Assembly (NCBI GenBank): GCA_964450835.1
Contig: CAYVEQ010000003.1
Coordinates: forward strand, 1 to 64,000
Source: Caccocola sp964450835
GTDB lineage: Bacteria; Synergistota; Synergistia; Synergistales; Synergistaceae
Length of the DNA: 64,000 nt
Direction: 5' to 3'
Part shown: one piece after another, positions 52,654 through 61,519 of the stretch
How positions within the stretch are numbered: the first letter of the stretch is position 1
Layout: every line of letters begins with the position of its first letter
The notes under the pieces: model-generated
Databases searched by the model: none
Seen by the model: the letters and a program-made list of their open reading frames with translations, nothing else
Told to the model about the DNA's origin: nothing
Program-made: the position numbers and the translations under genes

Positions 52654-53862
52654 CTAGAAATAATCGGAAATATAGGGAGTCTGCTGCTCGATTGAGTCTT
52701 CGAGCATATCGATAACGCTGCCGTCCGCGCGTATCCGCCCGATCTTCGCGAGATAATCCGGGCGCTTGTAGCCCATCAGCATAGTCGTCATGGTCTGTAT
52801 ATTTATCGCGTCGGCGTACTTTTCCTCCACGCGCTCGGCGCGCCCCGCGCCATCTTTTGAAATCGCGAGGCGGAAGCTCCCCTGATTGCATTCCATAATC
52901 GGGTCCGAGAGTGTGAACTTCCACTCTCTGTCCACGACGTCGGGCTTAAAGGGGTAATCGGCGACGAAAGAGCGGAAATCCACGATGCGCGCCATGTAAT
53001 AGGGCGAGATAGTCTCTTTTATGCTCGCGTCCTCAAGCAGGAAAGCAAGCGGCTCGTCGGTGTATGTGTCGCCGCACACCTGATCGATCATTGAGAAGTG
53101 CGCGGCGACAAAATTCCACAGGCCGATGCGCGCGTCCTCGTTGTTGAAAATCATGTCCTTGATATGGAAAATCTCGTTGGCGATCCAGTATATGACGTAG
53201 CCGTCCGGCTCGCCGCCGTCGTTGTAGTAAACGGCCGCCATGATGTCGTCGGAGTCCCAGAGCCAGTACTCGTTCCACGCAAGCTCGTCGCGCAGCACCG
53301 CCCCGTGGGTGCGCATCGCGTAGCGTTCGTATGTTTCCTTCAGCTCGGGGCCGTCCCACTTCACGCGGCGCACGTTTCCCGCGACCTGACGGCTCTTCGG
53401 AAGCTGGTAATCCTCTATCTCGTAGGATATTTTGTCGGAGATTATCTCCCAGCCCTTGCGCCTGTAATAGGGAATAGAATAGGGATAAAGATATGAAATG
53501 TACTGCCCGCGCCTTTTCATGTTCTTCAGCGCCTGTTCGAGCAGTTTATGCATCAGCCCCATGTTGGAGTACTCGGGGTATGTTCCGACGCCTGTCAGTC
53601 CTCCCATATTGTACGTCCTGCCGAAAACGCGCACGCGCATCGGATAGACCGCCGCCTGCGACACGAGCATATCGTTGTCGAACCAGCCTATGACGTCTGC
53701 CTTTTTCATCGTCGGGAACTTCGCGCGGATAATCTCCTTCTCCTGCCAGCCTACGGAGTGCAGCTCCTGGTCAGTCACCTGAAAGACGTAACGGAGCAAG
53801 GCGTTGTACTGTTCCATGTACTCGCTCCCGACCGGTTTCATCTTCAAATTCTTTTTGTTCAT
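52654..53862 (-). CDS. Eis-like GNAT N-acetyltransferase
   Basis: A 402-residue protein of the Eis type: two GNAT domains followed by an SCP2-like C-terminal domain. The first GNAT domain has AAVYPMRVRVFGRTYNMGGL, TGVGTYPEYSNMGLMHKLLE (acetyl-CoA loop) and YLYPYSIPYYRRKGWE. The middle has DGYVIYWIANEIFHIKDM, and the C-terminal part has DREWKFTLSDPI with SFRLAISKDGAG. Eis proteins acetylate aminoglycosides or peptides; the substrate here is unknown. AGAAGGTGT precedes the ATG. It stands alone before the ApbC gene. Confidence 0.85.
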   Translation of the reverse strand: MNKKNLKMKPVGSEYMEQYNALLRYVFQVTDQELHSVGWQEKEIIRAKFPTMKKADVIGWFDNDMLVSQAAVYPMRVRVFGRTYNMGGLTGVGTYPEYSNMGLMHKLLEQALKNMKRRGQYISYLYPYSIPYYRRKGWEIISDKISYEIEDYQLPKSRQVAGNVRRVKWDGPELKETYERYAMRTHGAVLRDELAWNEYWLWDSDDIMAAVYYNDGGEPDGYVIYWIANEIFHIKDMIFNNEDARIGLWNFVAAHFSMIDQVCGDTYTDEPLAFLLEDASIKETISPYYMARIVDFRSFVADYPFKPDVVDREWKFTLSDPIMECNQGSFRLAISKDGAGRAERVEEKYADAINIQTMTTMLMGYKRPDYLAKIGRIRADGSVIDMLEDSIEQQTPYISDYF

Positions 53863-53987
53863 TTTACACCTTCTGTATAAGCGAAGCGCTCTTAGGGCGC
53901 GGTCTGATATAACGCGAAGAAAAAGGGGAGCAGCCGCGACGCTTCTGCTTTACTGAAAAAAATTACGCCGCGCGGTCTTAGGCGTCT

Positions 53988-54827
53988 TTAATCTTTCGCG
54001 CCCGCAGATTCTATTTTTTCAACGGCTTTGGACAGGAAGTCAGCCGAGTAATACTCGATATTGCCCGCGTCGCAGAGAGACGCGATCTCCTGCGACAGGG
54101 GAATTTCACCCAGGAAATCTATTCCGTATTTCGCCGCTGTCTCTCTCGCGCGGCTTTCGCCGAAAATTTTTATTTTTTTGCCGCAGCCGGGACATTCAGC
54201 GTAACTCATATTTTCGATAATCCCCAGAATCGGGATGTTCATCTCTTTTGCCATGCGCAGGGATTTCTCGACAATAAGCGAGACGAGCTCCTGCGGAGAG
54301 GCTACGATTATTATGCCGTCGACCGGCAGCGACTGAAAGACAGTGAGCGGCACGTCGCCCGTGCCGGGAGGCATATCTACAAGGAGGCAGTCCTCGTAGC
54401 TCCATATGACGCGGCTCCAGAACTGTTTTACCACCTCGGCAATCGCGGGGCCGCGCCAGAGGACGGGCGTGGCCTTGTCCTCCATAAGGAGATTCACGGA
54501 CATTATGTCGACGCCGCCGCGCGTGACGCATGGCAGTATGCCGGATTCGTTTGACGAGGCAAGAGCCTCAACGCCGAAAATTTTCGGAATCGACGGCCCC
54601 GTTATGTCTGCGTCGAGTATTCCGCACTGACGGCCAGATTTCTGCATCGCCGACGCGAGCAGAGCCGTGACCAGTGATTTGCCGACGCCGCCTTTGCCGC
54701 TGACGACGGCTATGACTTTTTTAACGCTGCTGAGAGGGTGCGCCGCGACGCTGAAATCGGGCTTTTCGGCGCCGGGGCATTTCTCCCGGCAGTTTTCGCA
54801 GTCGCGCGAACAGTTTTCCTGTGCCAC
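53988..54827 (-). CDS. Mrp/ApbC-family Fe-S carrier P-loop ATPase
   Basis: A 279-residue Mrp/NBP35 protein that binds and passes on 4Fe-4S clusters. It has an N-terminal Cys cluster (NCSRDCENCREKCPG), deviant Walker A VSGKGGVGKSLVTALLAS, DADITGPSIPKIFG, the DMPPGTGDVPL switch, and the bridging-cysteine motif AECPGCGKK. The GTG at 54827 has AAAGGGAG nine bases upstream; an in-frame TTG at 54851 and ATG at 54836 have poor spacing. It is near the isc-type genes 4-5 kb away, in line with a role in cluster assembly. Confidence 0.92.
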   Translation of the reverse strand: MAQENCSRDCENCREKCPGAEKPDFSVAAHPLSSVKKVIAVVSGKGGVGKSLVTALLASAMQKSGRQCGILDADITGPSIPKIFGVEALASSNESGILPCVTRGGVDIMSVNLLMEDKATPVLWRGPAIAEVVKQFWSRVIWSYEDCLLVDMPPGTGDVPLTVFQSLPVDGIIIVASPQELVSLIVEKSLRMAKEMNIPILGIIENMSYAECPGCGKKIKIFGESRARETAAKYGIDFLGEIPLSQEIASLCDAGNIEYYSADFLSKAVEKIESAGAKD

Positions 54828-55023
54828 TGAGAGCATCTCCCTTTTAAGCAAATCTTGAAGGACGTTCTGTCCGAAGCGTCCTTTCTGCCGCGGTTTGAAT
54901 ATTAGCCGCCGCGCCGGAATGTGTCAAATAGAGCCGGATGTGCCAGAAGCGGCGCGGCCCGCAGCTGTTTGCCGTTTTGCGGGACAAGAGAAAAACGCGG
55001 GGCGCGGCCGCGCGGGAAATTCT

Positions 55024-56802
55024 TTATTCCAGCCGGGCTGCGCGCGTTGCGTTGAGTATCGCCATGAGCGCGACGCCGACGTCGGCGAACGCCGCCTCCC
55101 AAAGTCCAGCGCCGCCTGACGCGCCGAGGGCGAGTAAGAGCCCTTTTACGCCGAACGCGAGAGCGACGTTTTCCCAAACGATCGCGCGCGTCTTTTTCGC
55201 TATGCGCAAAAGAGTCACGATCTTTGCCGGCGAGTCGTCAAGTATGACGGCGCTTGCCGTCTCGGCCGCATCGGGAGGGACGAAGCCTTCGGTCGAGCCG
55301 CTTTTTTTATGCAGTACAATCAGCGGGCCGTCGCCGGCTTCGCGGCAACCTCCGTCGCAAACGTAGAGAGCTTTTTTTATCTTGCCGCCGCAGATCTCGT
55401 GCAGAGCCGATCTTTTGTCCCCCTGCGTCAGTTCGGAGCGCCACCCGTCGAGCGACAGCCCGCGCGCGACGCGGGAGGCCGTCTCCTCTCCGTCGCCGGT
55501 CAGCATATAAATCTCTTTTATGCCGAGAGCCCGCAGAGTTTTCACCGTTTCGACGGAGTCGGGACGCACTTCGTCGTCGGCTGTTATCGAACCTATGAAG
55601 CGTCCGTTTTTCATTACGTAGGTAACCGTGCCTTGCGGCGCGGCGGGCGGCGGGGTCTTGCCGTGTTCCGACAGCAATGCGGCGCTGCCCGAGATTATCG
55701 TGTCGCCTCCAGCGCGGCATATCGCGCCTTTGCCGGAAATTCGCGTGACGGTTGCCACCAGCGGCGCGTAAGCGGTTCCCGCCGCTTCGGTTATGGCTCT
55801 TGCCGCGGTGTGAGGCGAGCCGGTTTCCGCGAGGGCCGCTGTGCGAATCAGCTCTTCGCGGGTTACACCCTTTGCGGGGGAGATGTCCGATATTTTGAAG
55901 CGTCCCGAGGTCAGCGTTCCCGTCTTGTCGAATACGGCAATCTCGGCTTTGCAGAGCGCGTCGAATACCTCCGCTCCTTTGACCAGTATCCCCTGTCTTA
56001 AAGCAGCGCCTATGCCTCCAGAATATCCGAGAGGTATCGAAATGACGAGCGCGCAGGGGCAGGAAATCACAAGCAGCACCAGCCCGCGGTATATGGAGTC
56101 GTGCCACGGGGCGCGGAGTGCAAGAGGGGGAAGCAGCATCACGGCGGCGGAGGCGAGAAAGACCGCGGGAGTGTACCATCTCGCGAATCTCGTGATGAAG
56201 CGCTCTCTCCGCAGCGTCTGCCCGGCGTCTTTCCGTGCCGTGTCGCGCTCCCGCGCCGCAGCGAACTCGTCGGGCGGGCTGTCCGCCGCGCCGCCTGCTC
56301 CGGCTGGTTTTTCCGAAAGCAGCGGCTTTATCGCGCGGCGTGATTTTGAGATCGCGCGCTCCTGAATGACTTCTCCCAGACGGTAGAAGATCATGACTCC
56401 TGCGGTTTCGCAGCTTTCGCCAATCGCGAAGGCGGCGAGCGTGGCCCCGCTCATGAGAGTGAACTCGTTGAATATGTCGCCGCGCGCCATGGCGCGGGCC
56501 GCGCTTTTGAGCACAGGCAGCCCGGTTATGATGTAAAGGACGGCGAATATCGTCTGCAGCGACACGCGCGCGCTTTCGCCGCGGAAAAGATGAAGCTCTT
56601 CCGCAGTGAGAGCGGCGAAGAATATCACGAAAGCCGCGGCGAGGAAAGTTATTTCGCAGCGGAACTTCGTATTTTCGCGCAGTTCGTCCTCCTCAGTTTC
56701 CGGAAGCGGGCGCCCGGCGGCGCGGCAGGAGGCGCAGCCGCAGCTGCCGTCGCGGCCGTGAGCGAGGCCGTCTTCGTGAGTGTGTTCCTCTTTACGGTTC
56801 AT
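55024..56802 (-). CDS. P1B-type metal ATPase homologue lacking the actuator domain and GDGxND hinge
   Basis: A 592-residue homologue of Zn/Cd/Co-type P1B ATPases. A His/Cys-rich N-terminus (EEHTHEDGLAHGRDGSCGCA) is followed by membrane helices, the metal-site VISCPCALV (CPC at 248-250), GYSGGIGAALRQGILVKGAE, and the phosphorylation motif FDKTGTLTSG (Asp near 292). Two essential parts are absent. Between IKPLLSEK and RFITRFARWYTP there are only about 36 residues where an actuator domain of about 130 with TGE should be. The usual GDGxNDxPAL hinge is replaced by VCDGGCREAGDGPL. The reading frame is open throughout. It may be a degenerate or regulatory pseudo-pump. It lies between the Mrp gene and the MOSC gene. 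Confidence 0.85.
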   Translation of the reverse strand: MNRKEEHTHEDGLAHGRDGSCGCASCRAAGRPLPETEEDELRENTKFRCEITFLAAAFVIFFAALTAEELHLFRGESARVSLQTIFAVLYIITGLPVLKSAARAMARGDIFNEFTLMSGATLAAFAIGESCETAGVMIFYRLGEVIQERAISKSRRAIKPLLSEKPAGAGGAADSPPDEFAAARERDTARKDAGQTLRRERFITRFARWYTPAVFLASAAVMLLPPLALRAPWHDSIYRGLVLLVISCPCALVISIPLGYSGGIGAALRQGILVKGAEVFDALCKAEIAVFDKTGTLTSGRFKISDISPAKGVTREELIRTAALAETGSPHTAARAITEAAGTAYAPLVATVTRISGKGAICRAGGDTIISGSAALLSEHGKTPPPAAPQGTVTYVMKNGRFIGSITADDEVRPDSVETVKTLRALGIKEIYMLTGDGEETASRVARGLSLDGWRSELTQGDKRSALHEICGGKIKKALYVCDGGCREAGDGPLIVLHKKSGSTEGFVPPDAAETASAVILDDSPAKIVTLLRIAKKTRAIVWENVALAFGVKGLLLALGASGGAGLWEAAFADVGVALMAILNATRAARLE

Positions 56803-56857
56803 CGTATTGCCTTTCGTGACACGTTAGAAAAGAGGCCGCCTTGCGGCGGTCTTTGCG

Positions 56858-57319
56858 TTATTTCGCGTATTCTATCGTGTCGCCTTTTTTTACACGCCCG
56901 CCTTTGAGTACCTTTGTAAAGATACCCTTCTTCGGCATTATGCATTCCCCGCTCTGTTTGAATACTTCGCAGCGCGAGTGACATTCCTTGCCGATTTGCG
57001 ACACTTCAAGCACTGTTTCCCCGACGCGGAGACGGTCGCCGATTTTCAGAGCGCCGAGGTCGAAGCCTTCCGTCGTAAGGTTTTCTGCGAAACTGCCGGG
57101 AACGAGGTTCGGGAGCTTCGCCATCATCGTCCTTATATCCTCCATAGCTATCAGGCTCACCTGACGGTGCATGAATCCGGCGTGCGCGTCCCCTTCGAGG
57201 CCTATTCCCTCAATCAGCGTGCCTTCGCCGATGTCGCGCTTGATCATGCCTTTTTCGGGCGCGCTGCAGACTGCGATCACCCGCCCTTTGGCCGGCGCGT
57301 TATTCGGCGACTCTGTCAT
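56858..57319 (-). CDS. MOSC-domain protein
   Basis: A 153-residue stand-alone MOSC protein. It has GRVIAVCSAPEKGMIKRDIG, EGIGLEGDAHAGFMHRQVSL, PGSFAENLTTEGFDLGALKIG, and the conserved Cys region QIGKECHSRCEVFKQSG. MOSC domains are found in molybdenum-cofactor sulfurases and related sulfur carriers. It overlaps the end of iscU by 20 bases and so probably uses sulfur from the upstream cysteine desulfurase. That link is inferred from position. Confidence 0.9.
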   Translation of the reverse strand: MTESPNNAPAKGRVIAVCSAPEKGMIKRDIGEGTLIEGIGLEGDAHAGFMHRQVSLIAMEDIRTMMAKLPNLVPGSFAENLTTEGFDLGALKIGDRLRVGETVLEVSQIGKECHSRCEVFKQSGECIMPKKGIFTKVLKGGRVKKGDTIEYAK

Positions 57320-57785
57320 GCTCGCTCACAAATCTTTCCTCTTCTTCCGCCGCGGCCGCGCTGCCGCATGTGGTGCATGTCGACGGCACAGTAAGCCCCT
57401 CGGGAAGCTTCCCGTCGCGGCGCATATAGTAATCCGCCGCCGCAGCCTGCAGTCCCTCCTGGGCGAGCAGCGAACAGTGGAGCTTCACGGCCGGCAATCC
57501 TCCCAGCTCGTCCGCGACTTCTTTGTTGGTGATTTTAAGAGCGGCGCCGAGCGTGCGCCCCTTCGCCAGCTCCGTCACCATTGAGCTTGTCGCGATTGCC
57601 GCGGCGCAGCCGAAAGTCTCGAATTTGATGTCGTCTATGATTTCGTTCTGAGGATTTATTTTGAGATAGATTTTCATAACGTCGCCGCATTTGGGGTTGC
57701 CGACTATGCCGGTCGCGTCAGCGTCGTCGATGCGCCCCGCGTTGCGCGGGTTCATGAAATAGTCAACTACCTTCTGGTTGTACAT
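57300..57785 (-). CDS. IscU/NifU-type Fe-S cluster scaffold
   Basis: A 161-residue IscU-like scaffold. It has VVDYFMNPRNAGRIDDADATG, NPKCGDVMKIYLKI, FETFGCAAAIATSSMVTEL and KLHCSLLAQEGLQAA, that is, the three cluster cysteines and an Asp after the first. The C-terminal tail has an extra TCTTCGSAAAAEEEE with CxxC, longer than in E. coli IscU and as seen in the anaerobe NifU-like forms. AGGAGGAG lies before the ATG. It is 18 bases after the desulfurase and overlaps the MOSC gene. Confidence 0.94.
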   Translation of the reverse strand: MYNQKVVDYFMNPRNAGRIDDADATGIVGNPKCGDVMKIYLKINPQNEIIDDIKFETFGCAAAIATSSMVTELAKGRTLGAALKITNKEVADELGGLPAVKLHCSLLAQEGLQAAAADYYMRRDGKLPEGLTVPSTCTTCGSAAAAEEEERFVSEHDRVAE

Positions 57786-57803
57786 TCCGTACTCCTCCTC
57801 GCC

Positions 57804-58988
57804 TTATTGCTTCGCATTATAGAACGGCGACATAGAGCGGAGCTTTTCGACTATCTTCGGGAATTTTTCAAGTACATAGTCGATGTCCTCTTTTGTCGTC
57901 TCGTGACTCAGTGTCATGCGGACGGAACCGTGCGCGGTCGCGTGGTCAAGCCCCAGGGCGAGCAGAACGTAGCTCGGCTCGAGGCTGCCGGACGTGCAGG
58001 CGGATCCGCTTGAAGCCGCGATGCCGGCCGCGTCGAGAAGCAGCAGCATGCCTTCGCCCTCGATGTATTTTATCGTGAAGCTGGTATGGAACGGCAGACG
58101 GTCGCGTCCTCTGGCTCCTGTCAGATGCGATTCGGGGATGCGGGAAAGCACGCCTTCTATAAGGTAGTCGCGAAGACGCGACAGTTTTTCGTCCGCGCCG
58201 TCTGCGAGCCGCTCTTTTGCGATTTCCGCCGCCTTGCCGAATCCCACGATCGCGGGGACGTTTTCGGTGCCGGAGCGCAGACCGAACTCCTGCCCGCCGC
58301 CGTGCAGCGTAGGTATGAGCTTTATCCCGCGCTTTACGTAGAGAGCGCCCAAGCCTTTGGGGCCGTACATTTTGTGAGCTGCCATCGTCATCATGTCAAT
58401 CGGCAGCTCTTTCACGTCGATTTTGATGTGCCCCGCGGCCTGCACGCCGTCCGTGTGGAAGAGCACGCCGTGGGCGCGGCAGACCTCGCCCAGTGCCTTC
58501 ACGGGCTGAATCGTGCCGATTTCGTTGTTAGCGGTCATTATGGTGGCGAGAATCGTATCGGGGCGAATGGCCTTTTCAAGCTCGCCGGGCGAAACCATGC
58601 CGCGCGAGTCGACGGGAAGGATAGTGTATTCAAAGCCCATTTTGCCGAGCCACCTTACGGTGTCGAGGATAGCGTGGTGCTCAATCGCGCTCGTTATGAT
58701 GTGGTTCCCTTTGCCGCGCTCGCGCAGCGCCCACGCCGCGCCCTTGATGGCGAGGTTGTCCGCCTCGCTGCCCGCGCCTGTGAAAACTATATCCGTCGGC
58801 TCGGCGTTTATGAGCGCCGCGACCGAGGCGCGCGCCCCGTCGACCGCCGCCCGCGCCTCGCGCCCGAGCCTGTGCAGGCTGTTGGGGTTGCCGTAGCGGC
58901 TCGAGAAATACGGAAGCATGGCCTCCGTGACTCTCGGATCCACCCTCGTCGTAGCAGAATTATCAAGATAAACTTCGCGCAATTCCAT
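57804..58988 (-). CDS. Cysteine desulfurase (NifS/IscS type)
   Basis: A 394-residue PLP enzyme that takes sulfur from cysteine for Fe-S clusters and other sulfur carriers. It has YLDNSATTRVDPRV, FTGAGSEADNLAIKG, HHAILDTV, TDGVQAAGHI, PLP-Lys AAHKMYGPKGLGAL and the persulfide Cys region ASSGSACTSGSLEPSY. The ATG at 58988 has GAGGTGA about five bases upstream; a GTG at 58997 overlaps the regulator stop and is an alternative. It sits in the Rrf2-iscS-iscU-MOSC operon. Confidence 0.95.
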   Translation of the reverse strand: MELREVYLDNSATTRVDPRVTEAMLPYFSSRYGNPNSLHRLGREARAAVDGARASVAALINAEPTDIVFTGAGSEADNLAIKGAAWALRERGKGNHIITSAIEHHAILDTVRWLGKMGFEYTILPVDSRGMVSPGELEKAIRPDTILATIMTANNEIGTIQPVKALGEVCRAHGVLFHTDGVQAAGHIKIDVKELPIDMMTMAAHKMYGPKGLGALYVKRGIKLIPTLHGGGQEFGLRSGTENVPAIVGFGKAAEIAKERLADGADEKLSRLRDYLIEGVLSRIPESHLTGARGRDRLPFHTSFTIKYIEGEGMLLLLDAAGIAASSGSACTSGSLEPSYVLLALGLDHATAHGSVRMTLSHETTKEDIDYVLEKFPKIVEKLRSMSPFYNAKQ

Positions 58989-58993
58989 CTCCG

Positions 58994-59467
58994 TCACCTC
59001 ATAGCACTCTTAATGTTATTCTTTCCGCCGCAGCGGCACTCCGGCGCGCCGCGGCTTTCCTCCGACTGATCCACCAGATCCTGAAAGGTCGTGCCTTCGT
59101 ATACGCTTTCAAGCGCTTTATGAGCCCTGTCCCAGAGCGGGCGGAAAACGCAGCTCCCGTAGACAGAGCATTCGTCCTCCATTCCCTCGCCGCACTCGAC
59201 AGGCCTCAGGTTGCCCTGCACGAAGCGTATAACCTCGCCGACAGTTATCGACGAGGCGGGACGCGCGAGAAAATATCCTCCGTCCTTGCCTCGCGCCGAG
59301 TCGACAAAGCCCGCGCCTTTCAGACTGTTTAAGATGTTTTCGAGAAAGCGCGCAGGAATGCCTTGCGACGCCGCGACCGCTCCGATCTTGCAGGGGCCGC
59401 TGTCGCCGTGCAGCGCCAGCTCGTATATGGCTCGCAGCGCGTACTGGCATTTCTGTGTGATTAGCAT
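58994..59467 (-). CDS. Rrf2-family (IscR-like) Fe-S sensing regulator
   Basis: A 157-residue Rrf2-type regulator. The winged-helix domain has ITQKCQYALRAIYELA, ASQGIPARFLENILNSL and GKDGGYFLARP. The C-terminal part has Cys positions VECGEGMEDECSVYGSC, spaced Cx7Cx5C, typical of a Fe-S cluster site though wider than the Cx5Cx5C of E. coli IscR. A second C-rich stretch near the end is PECRCGG. The ATG at 59467 has AAGGTG about seven bases upstream. It controls the operon it heads, most likely in response to cluster supply. Confidence 0.92.
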   Translation of the reverse strand: MLITQKCQYALRAIYELALHGDSGPCKIGAVAASQGIPARFLENILNSLKGAGFVDSARGKDGGYFLARPASSITVGEVIRFVQGNLRPVECGEGMEDECSVYGSCVFRPLWDRAHKALESVYEGTTFQDLVDQSEESRGAPECRCGGKNNIKSAMR

Positions 59468-59472
59468 AAACA

Positions 59473-59496
59473 TCACCTTCTCTATCAACTTGGTGA
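59473..59496 (-). promoter_or_regulatory. Possible Rrf2 operator overlapping the isc promoter
   Basis: TCACC and GGTGA (59473-59477, 59492-59496) form a short dyad between the -10 element and the start codon of the Rrf2 gene. Weak evidence, kept for its position. Confidence 0.3.
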
Positions 59497-59525
59497 AGAT
59501 TACTACGCAGCGCGCGAGTTGTCAA
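59497..59525 (-). promoter_or_regulatory. Predicted promoter of the Rrf2-isc operon
   Basis: On the minus strand TTGACA (59525-59520) and TAATCT (59502-59497) with a 17-base spacer, ending 30 bases before the regulator ATG. Confidence 0.65.
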
Positions 59526-59731
59526 GAGAAATCCGGGCCTTCGCGGCACGCGCTTATCGCGCCCGCGTGAGTGAGTGAAAGGCGGCGACGAAACAGACTT
59601 TTCCGCGCGGGAGCGCGCGAACCGCAAACGGGTGCGAAAAGATTTGAGAAAGAGAAACGGCTCCCGTATGCCGGCCCGCGCGCGGGCGGCGCGCTATAAT
59701 TAGAAAGAAAAAATCGAGCGGAGGTGCTTTG

Positions 59732-60013
59732 ATGAAGCTTGTCGAGATAGAGTACAGAGGGCGGCGCTCAGCCGCTGTGGTCACAGAGCGCGGGTATGTC
59801 GCGCTCGACATTCTGAACGCCGAAAAGCGCACCGACTGGCCGACGGAGCTGTCCAGGCTCGCCGCTTCCGGCGACGCGGCGCGCCTCTGCGCGTGGTACG
59901 CCGCCGGCGGGAAAATGATTTTGGAGAACATGAGCCGCACTCTTATAGTGAAACGCGGCGAAGCGCGGGAAACGGGCGATGTTCTTGAAATAAAAACAGA
60001 CCGCGCTTTCTGA
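59732..60013 (+). CDS. Small protein, possible orphan N-terminal domain of the fumarylacetoacetate-hydrolase type
   Basis: A 93-residue protein starting MKLVEIEYRGRRSAAVVTER, then GYVALDILNAEKR and YAAGGKMILENMSR. The opening resembles the short N-terminal domain that precedes FAH-type hydrolase domains, but the hydrolase itself is absent. A GGAGGTGC ribosome-binding region precedes the ATG. It ends near a bidirectional terminator and stands alone. Coding is likely; family assignment is weak. Confidence 0.55.
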   Translation: MKLVEIEYRGRRSAAVVTERGYVALDILNAEKRTDWPTELSRLAASGDAARLCAWYAAGGKMILENMSRTLIVKRGEARETGDVLEIKTDRAF

Positions 60014-60040
60014 CGCGCCGACGGCCCCCTGAGCGCACGA

Positions 60041-60070
60041 AAAAAGCCCCGCGCGCGCGGGGCTTTTGTT
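60041..60070. terminator. Bidirectional intrinsic terminator
   Basis: AAAAGCCCCGC pairs with GCGGGGCTTTT (60042-60067), with an A-run on one side and T-run on the other. It serves the small plus-strand gene and the minus-strand glgC, whose stop lies at 60089. Confidence 0.85.
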
Positions 60071-60088
60071 TTCGCGTTTGCTCAAGCG

Positions 60089-61390
60089 TCAGAAACCCGA
60101 GCCGTCGGTCGAGAAGATGTTTTCGTAAGAGCTGGGAATCTGCAGCTTTTTGCGAAGCTGTATGTTCGGCATGCCGACTACGACAATTCCCGTCGACGGG
60201 TCGACGTGGTAGCGTTCCGCGTCGGCTATCGGGTCGAAGCCGATTGATGTGCCGTCAGGTATGCGGTTATGCGCGTCGACGATGACGCGGCGCAGACGGC
60301 AGTTTTCGCCGATGAAGACATTCTGCCCGATGATGCATTCCTCAACGACTGAGCCAGCGTTTATCATGCAGTTGCGCGACAGCACGCTCTTGCGCACGTA
60401 GGCCCCCAGGACGCGGCTCGCTTCGGCGCGGAGACAGCCGTCGACCGAGCAGGAGTGATCCTTGTCGGGATAGGTGAATCCGGGCGGGTCGGAGTACGAT
60501 ACTGTTCTGATGGGCCACTGCGGGTTGTAGAGCGAAAGCGGTGACCCGCGGCGCAGAAGATCCATGTGTGCCTCCCAGTAGGACTTGATGCTTCCCACGT
60601 CTTTCCAGTAGGGCTTGTCGCCGCCGGGCAGGACGTTGGTGGAGAAGTCGTAGGCCATCAGTTTCTGCCCCTCGAAGAGGCGGGGAAGTATGTCGCGGCC
60701 GAAGTCGTGCGAACTTTCCTTGCGCTCGTTGTCGGAGAGAACCGACTCCTCGAGCGTTTCGCGCTCGAAAATGTAGTTGCCCATCGAGACGTAGCTGAAG
60801 CCGGGGCGTCCCGGAATCTCGGGCGGAACGGCGGGCTTTTCCACGAAATCTATGATGCGTCCGGTCTCGTCTGTCGCGATGCAGCCGAACTGGCTCGCGT
60901 CGGATGACGGAATGACGTAGGCCGCCACGGTCACATCGGCTTTGTTCTCCATGTGATAGGCGAGCATCTGCTCGACGTCCATCTTATAGACGTGGTCGGC
61001 CGCGAATATGCATACGCGGTCAGCGTCAAAGAGCGTAACAAGATGCATATTCTGGAAGATCGCGTCTGCCGTGCCCTCATACCAGCGCTCCCCGTCCCAC
61101 ATCTGCGCCGGAACGACGTTGACGAAGAAATCTCTGTTGCGCAGCGCGTTTCCGAACTGCCAGCCCTGGCCTATATGTTCGTGGAGCGACTGGCTCTTGA
61201 ACTGGATAAGGCAGTAAATCGAAAACAGGCCGCTGTTTACCATGTTCGAGAGTGCGAAGTCGATGATGCGGTATTTCGCCGCGAAAGGCACAGCGGGCTT
61301 CGCGCGGTAACGCGTCAGCGGCATGAGGCGCTCGCCTTTTCCGCCTGCAAGAATCATGCCGAGAACGCGTCCGTATTTTCCGTGGATCAT
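60089..61390 (-). CDS. glgC: Glucose-1-phosphate adenylyltransferase
   Basis: The 433-residue ADP-glucose synthase for glycogen. It has LGMILAGGKGERLMPLTRYR, AKPAVPFAAKYRIIDFALSN, GTADAIFQN, IFAADHVYKMD, FVEKPAVPPEIPG and a C-terminal beta-helix region (ENCRLRRVIVDAHNRIPDGT). AGGAGGGGG lies before the ATG. It is co-directional with glgA and the glucan phosphorylase upstream, separated from glgA by 129 bases. Confidence 0.95.
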   Translation of the reverse strand: MIHGKYGRVLGMILAGGKGERLMPLTRYRAKPAVPFAAKYRIIDFALSNMVNSGLFSIYCLIQFKSQSLHEHIGQGWQFGNALRNRDFFVNVVPAQMWDGERWYEGTADAIFQNMHLVTLFDADRVCIFAADHVYKMDVEQMLAYHMENKADVTVAAYVIPSSDASQFGCIATDETGRIIDFVEKPAVPPEIPGRPGFSYVSMGNYIFERETLEESVLSDNERKESSHDFGRDILPRLFEGQKLMAYDFSTNVLPGGDKPYWKDVGSIKSYWEAHMDLLRRGSPLSLYNPQWPIRTVSYSDPPGFTYPDKDHSCSVDGCLRAEASRVLGAYVRKSVLSRNCMINAGSVVEECIIGQNVFIGENCRLRRVIVDAHNRIPDGTSIGFDPIADAERYHVDPSTGIVVVGMPNIQLRKKLQIPSSYENIFSTDGSGF

Positions 61391-61519
61391 GACAAATTCC
61401 CCCTCCTCTTAAAAATTTATGTTGCCGACTTTTATATTTCTCCTACAGTAAATATTATAACCGCCGCACCGCGAAACGTCCAACGCGGCAGGACTTTTCG
61501 AGCGGCTTGGTTCGCTTTT

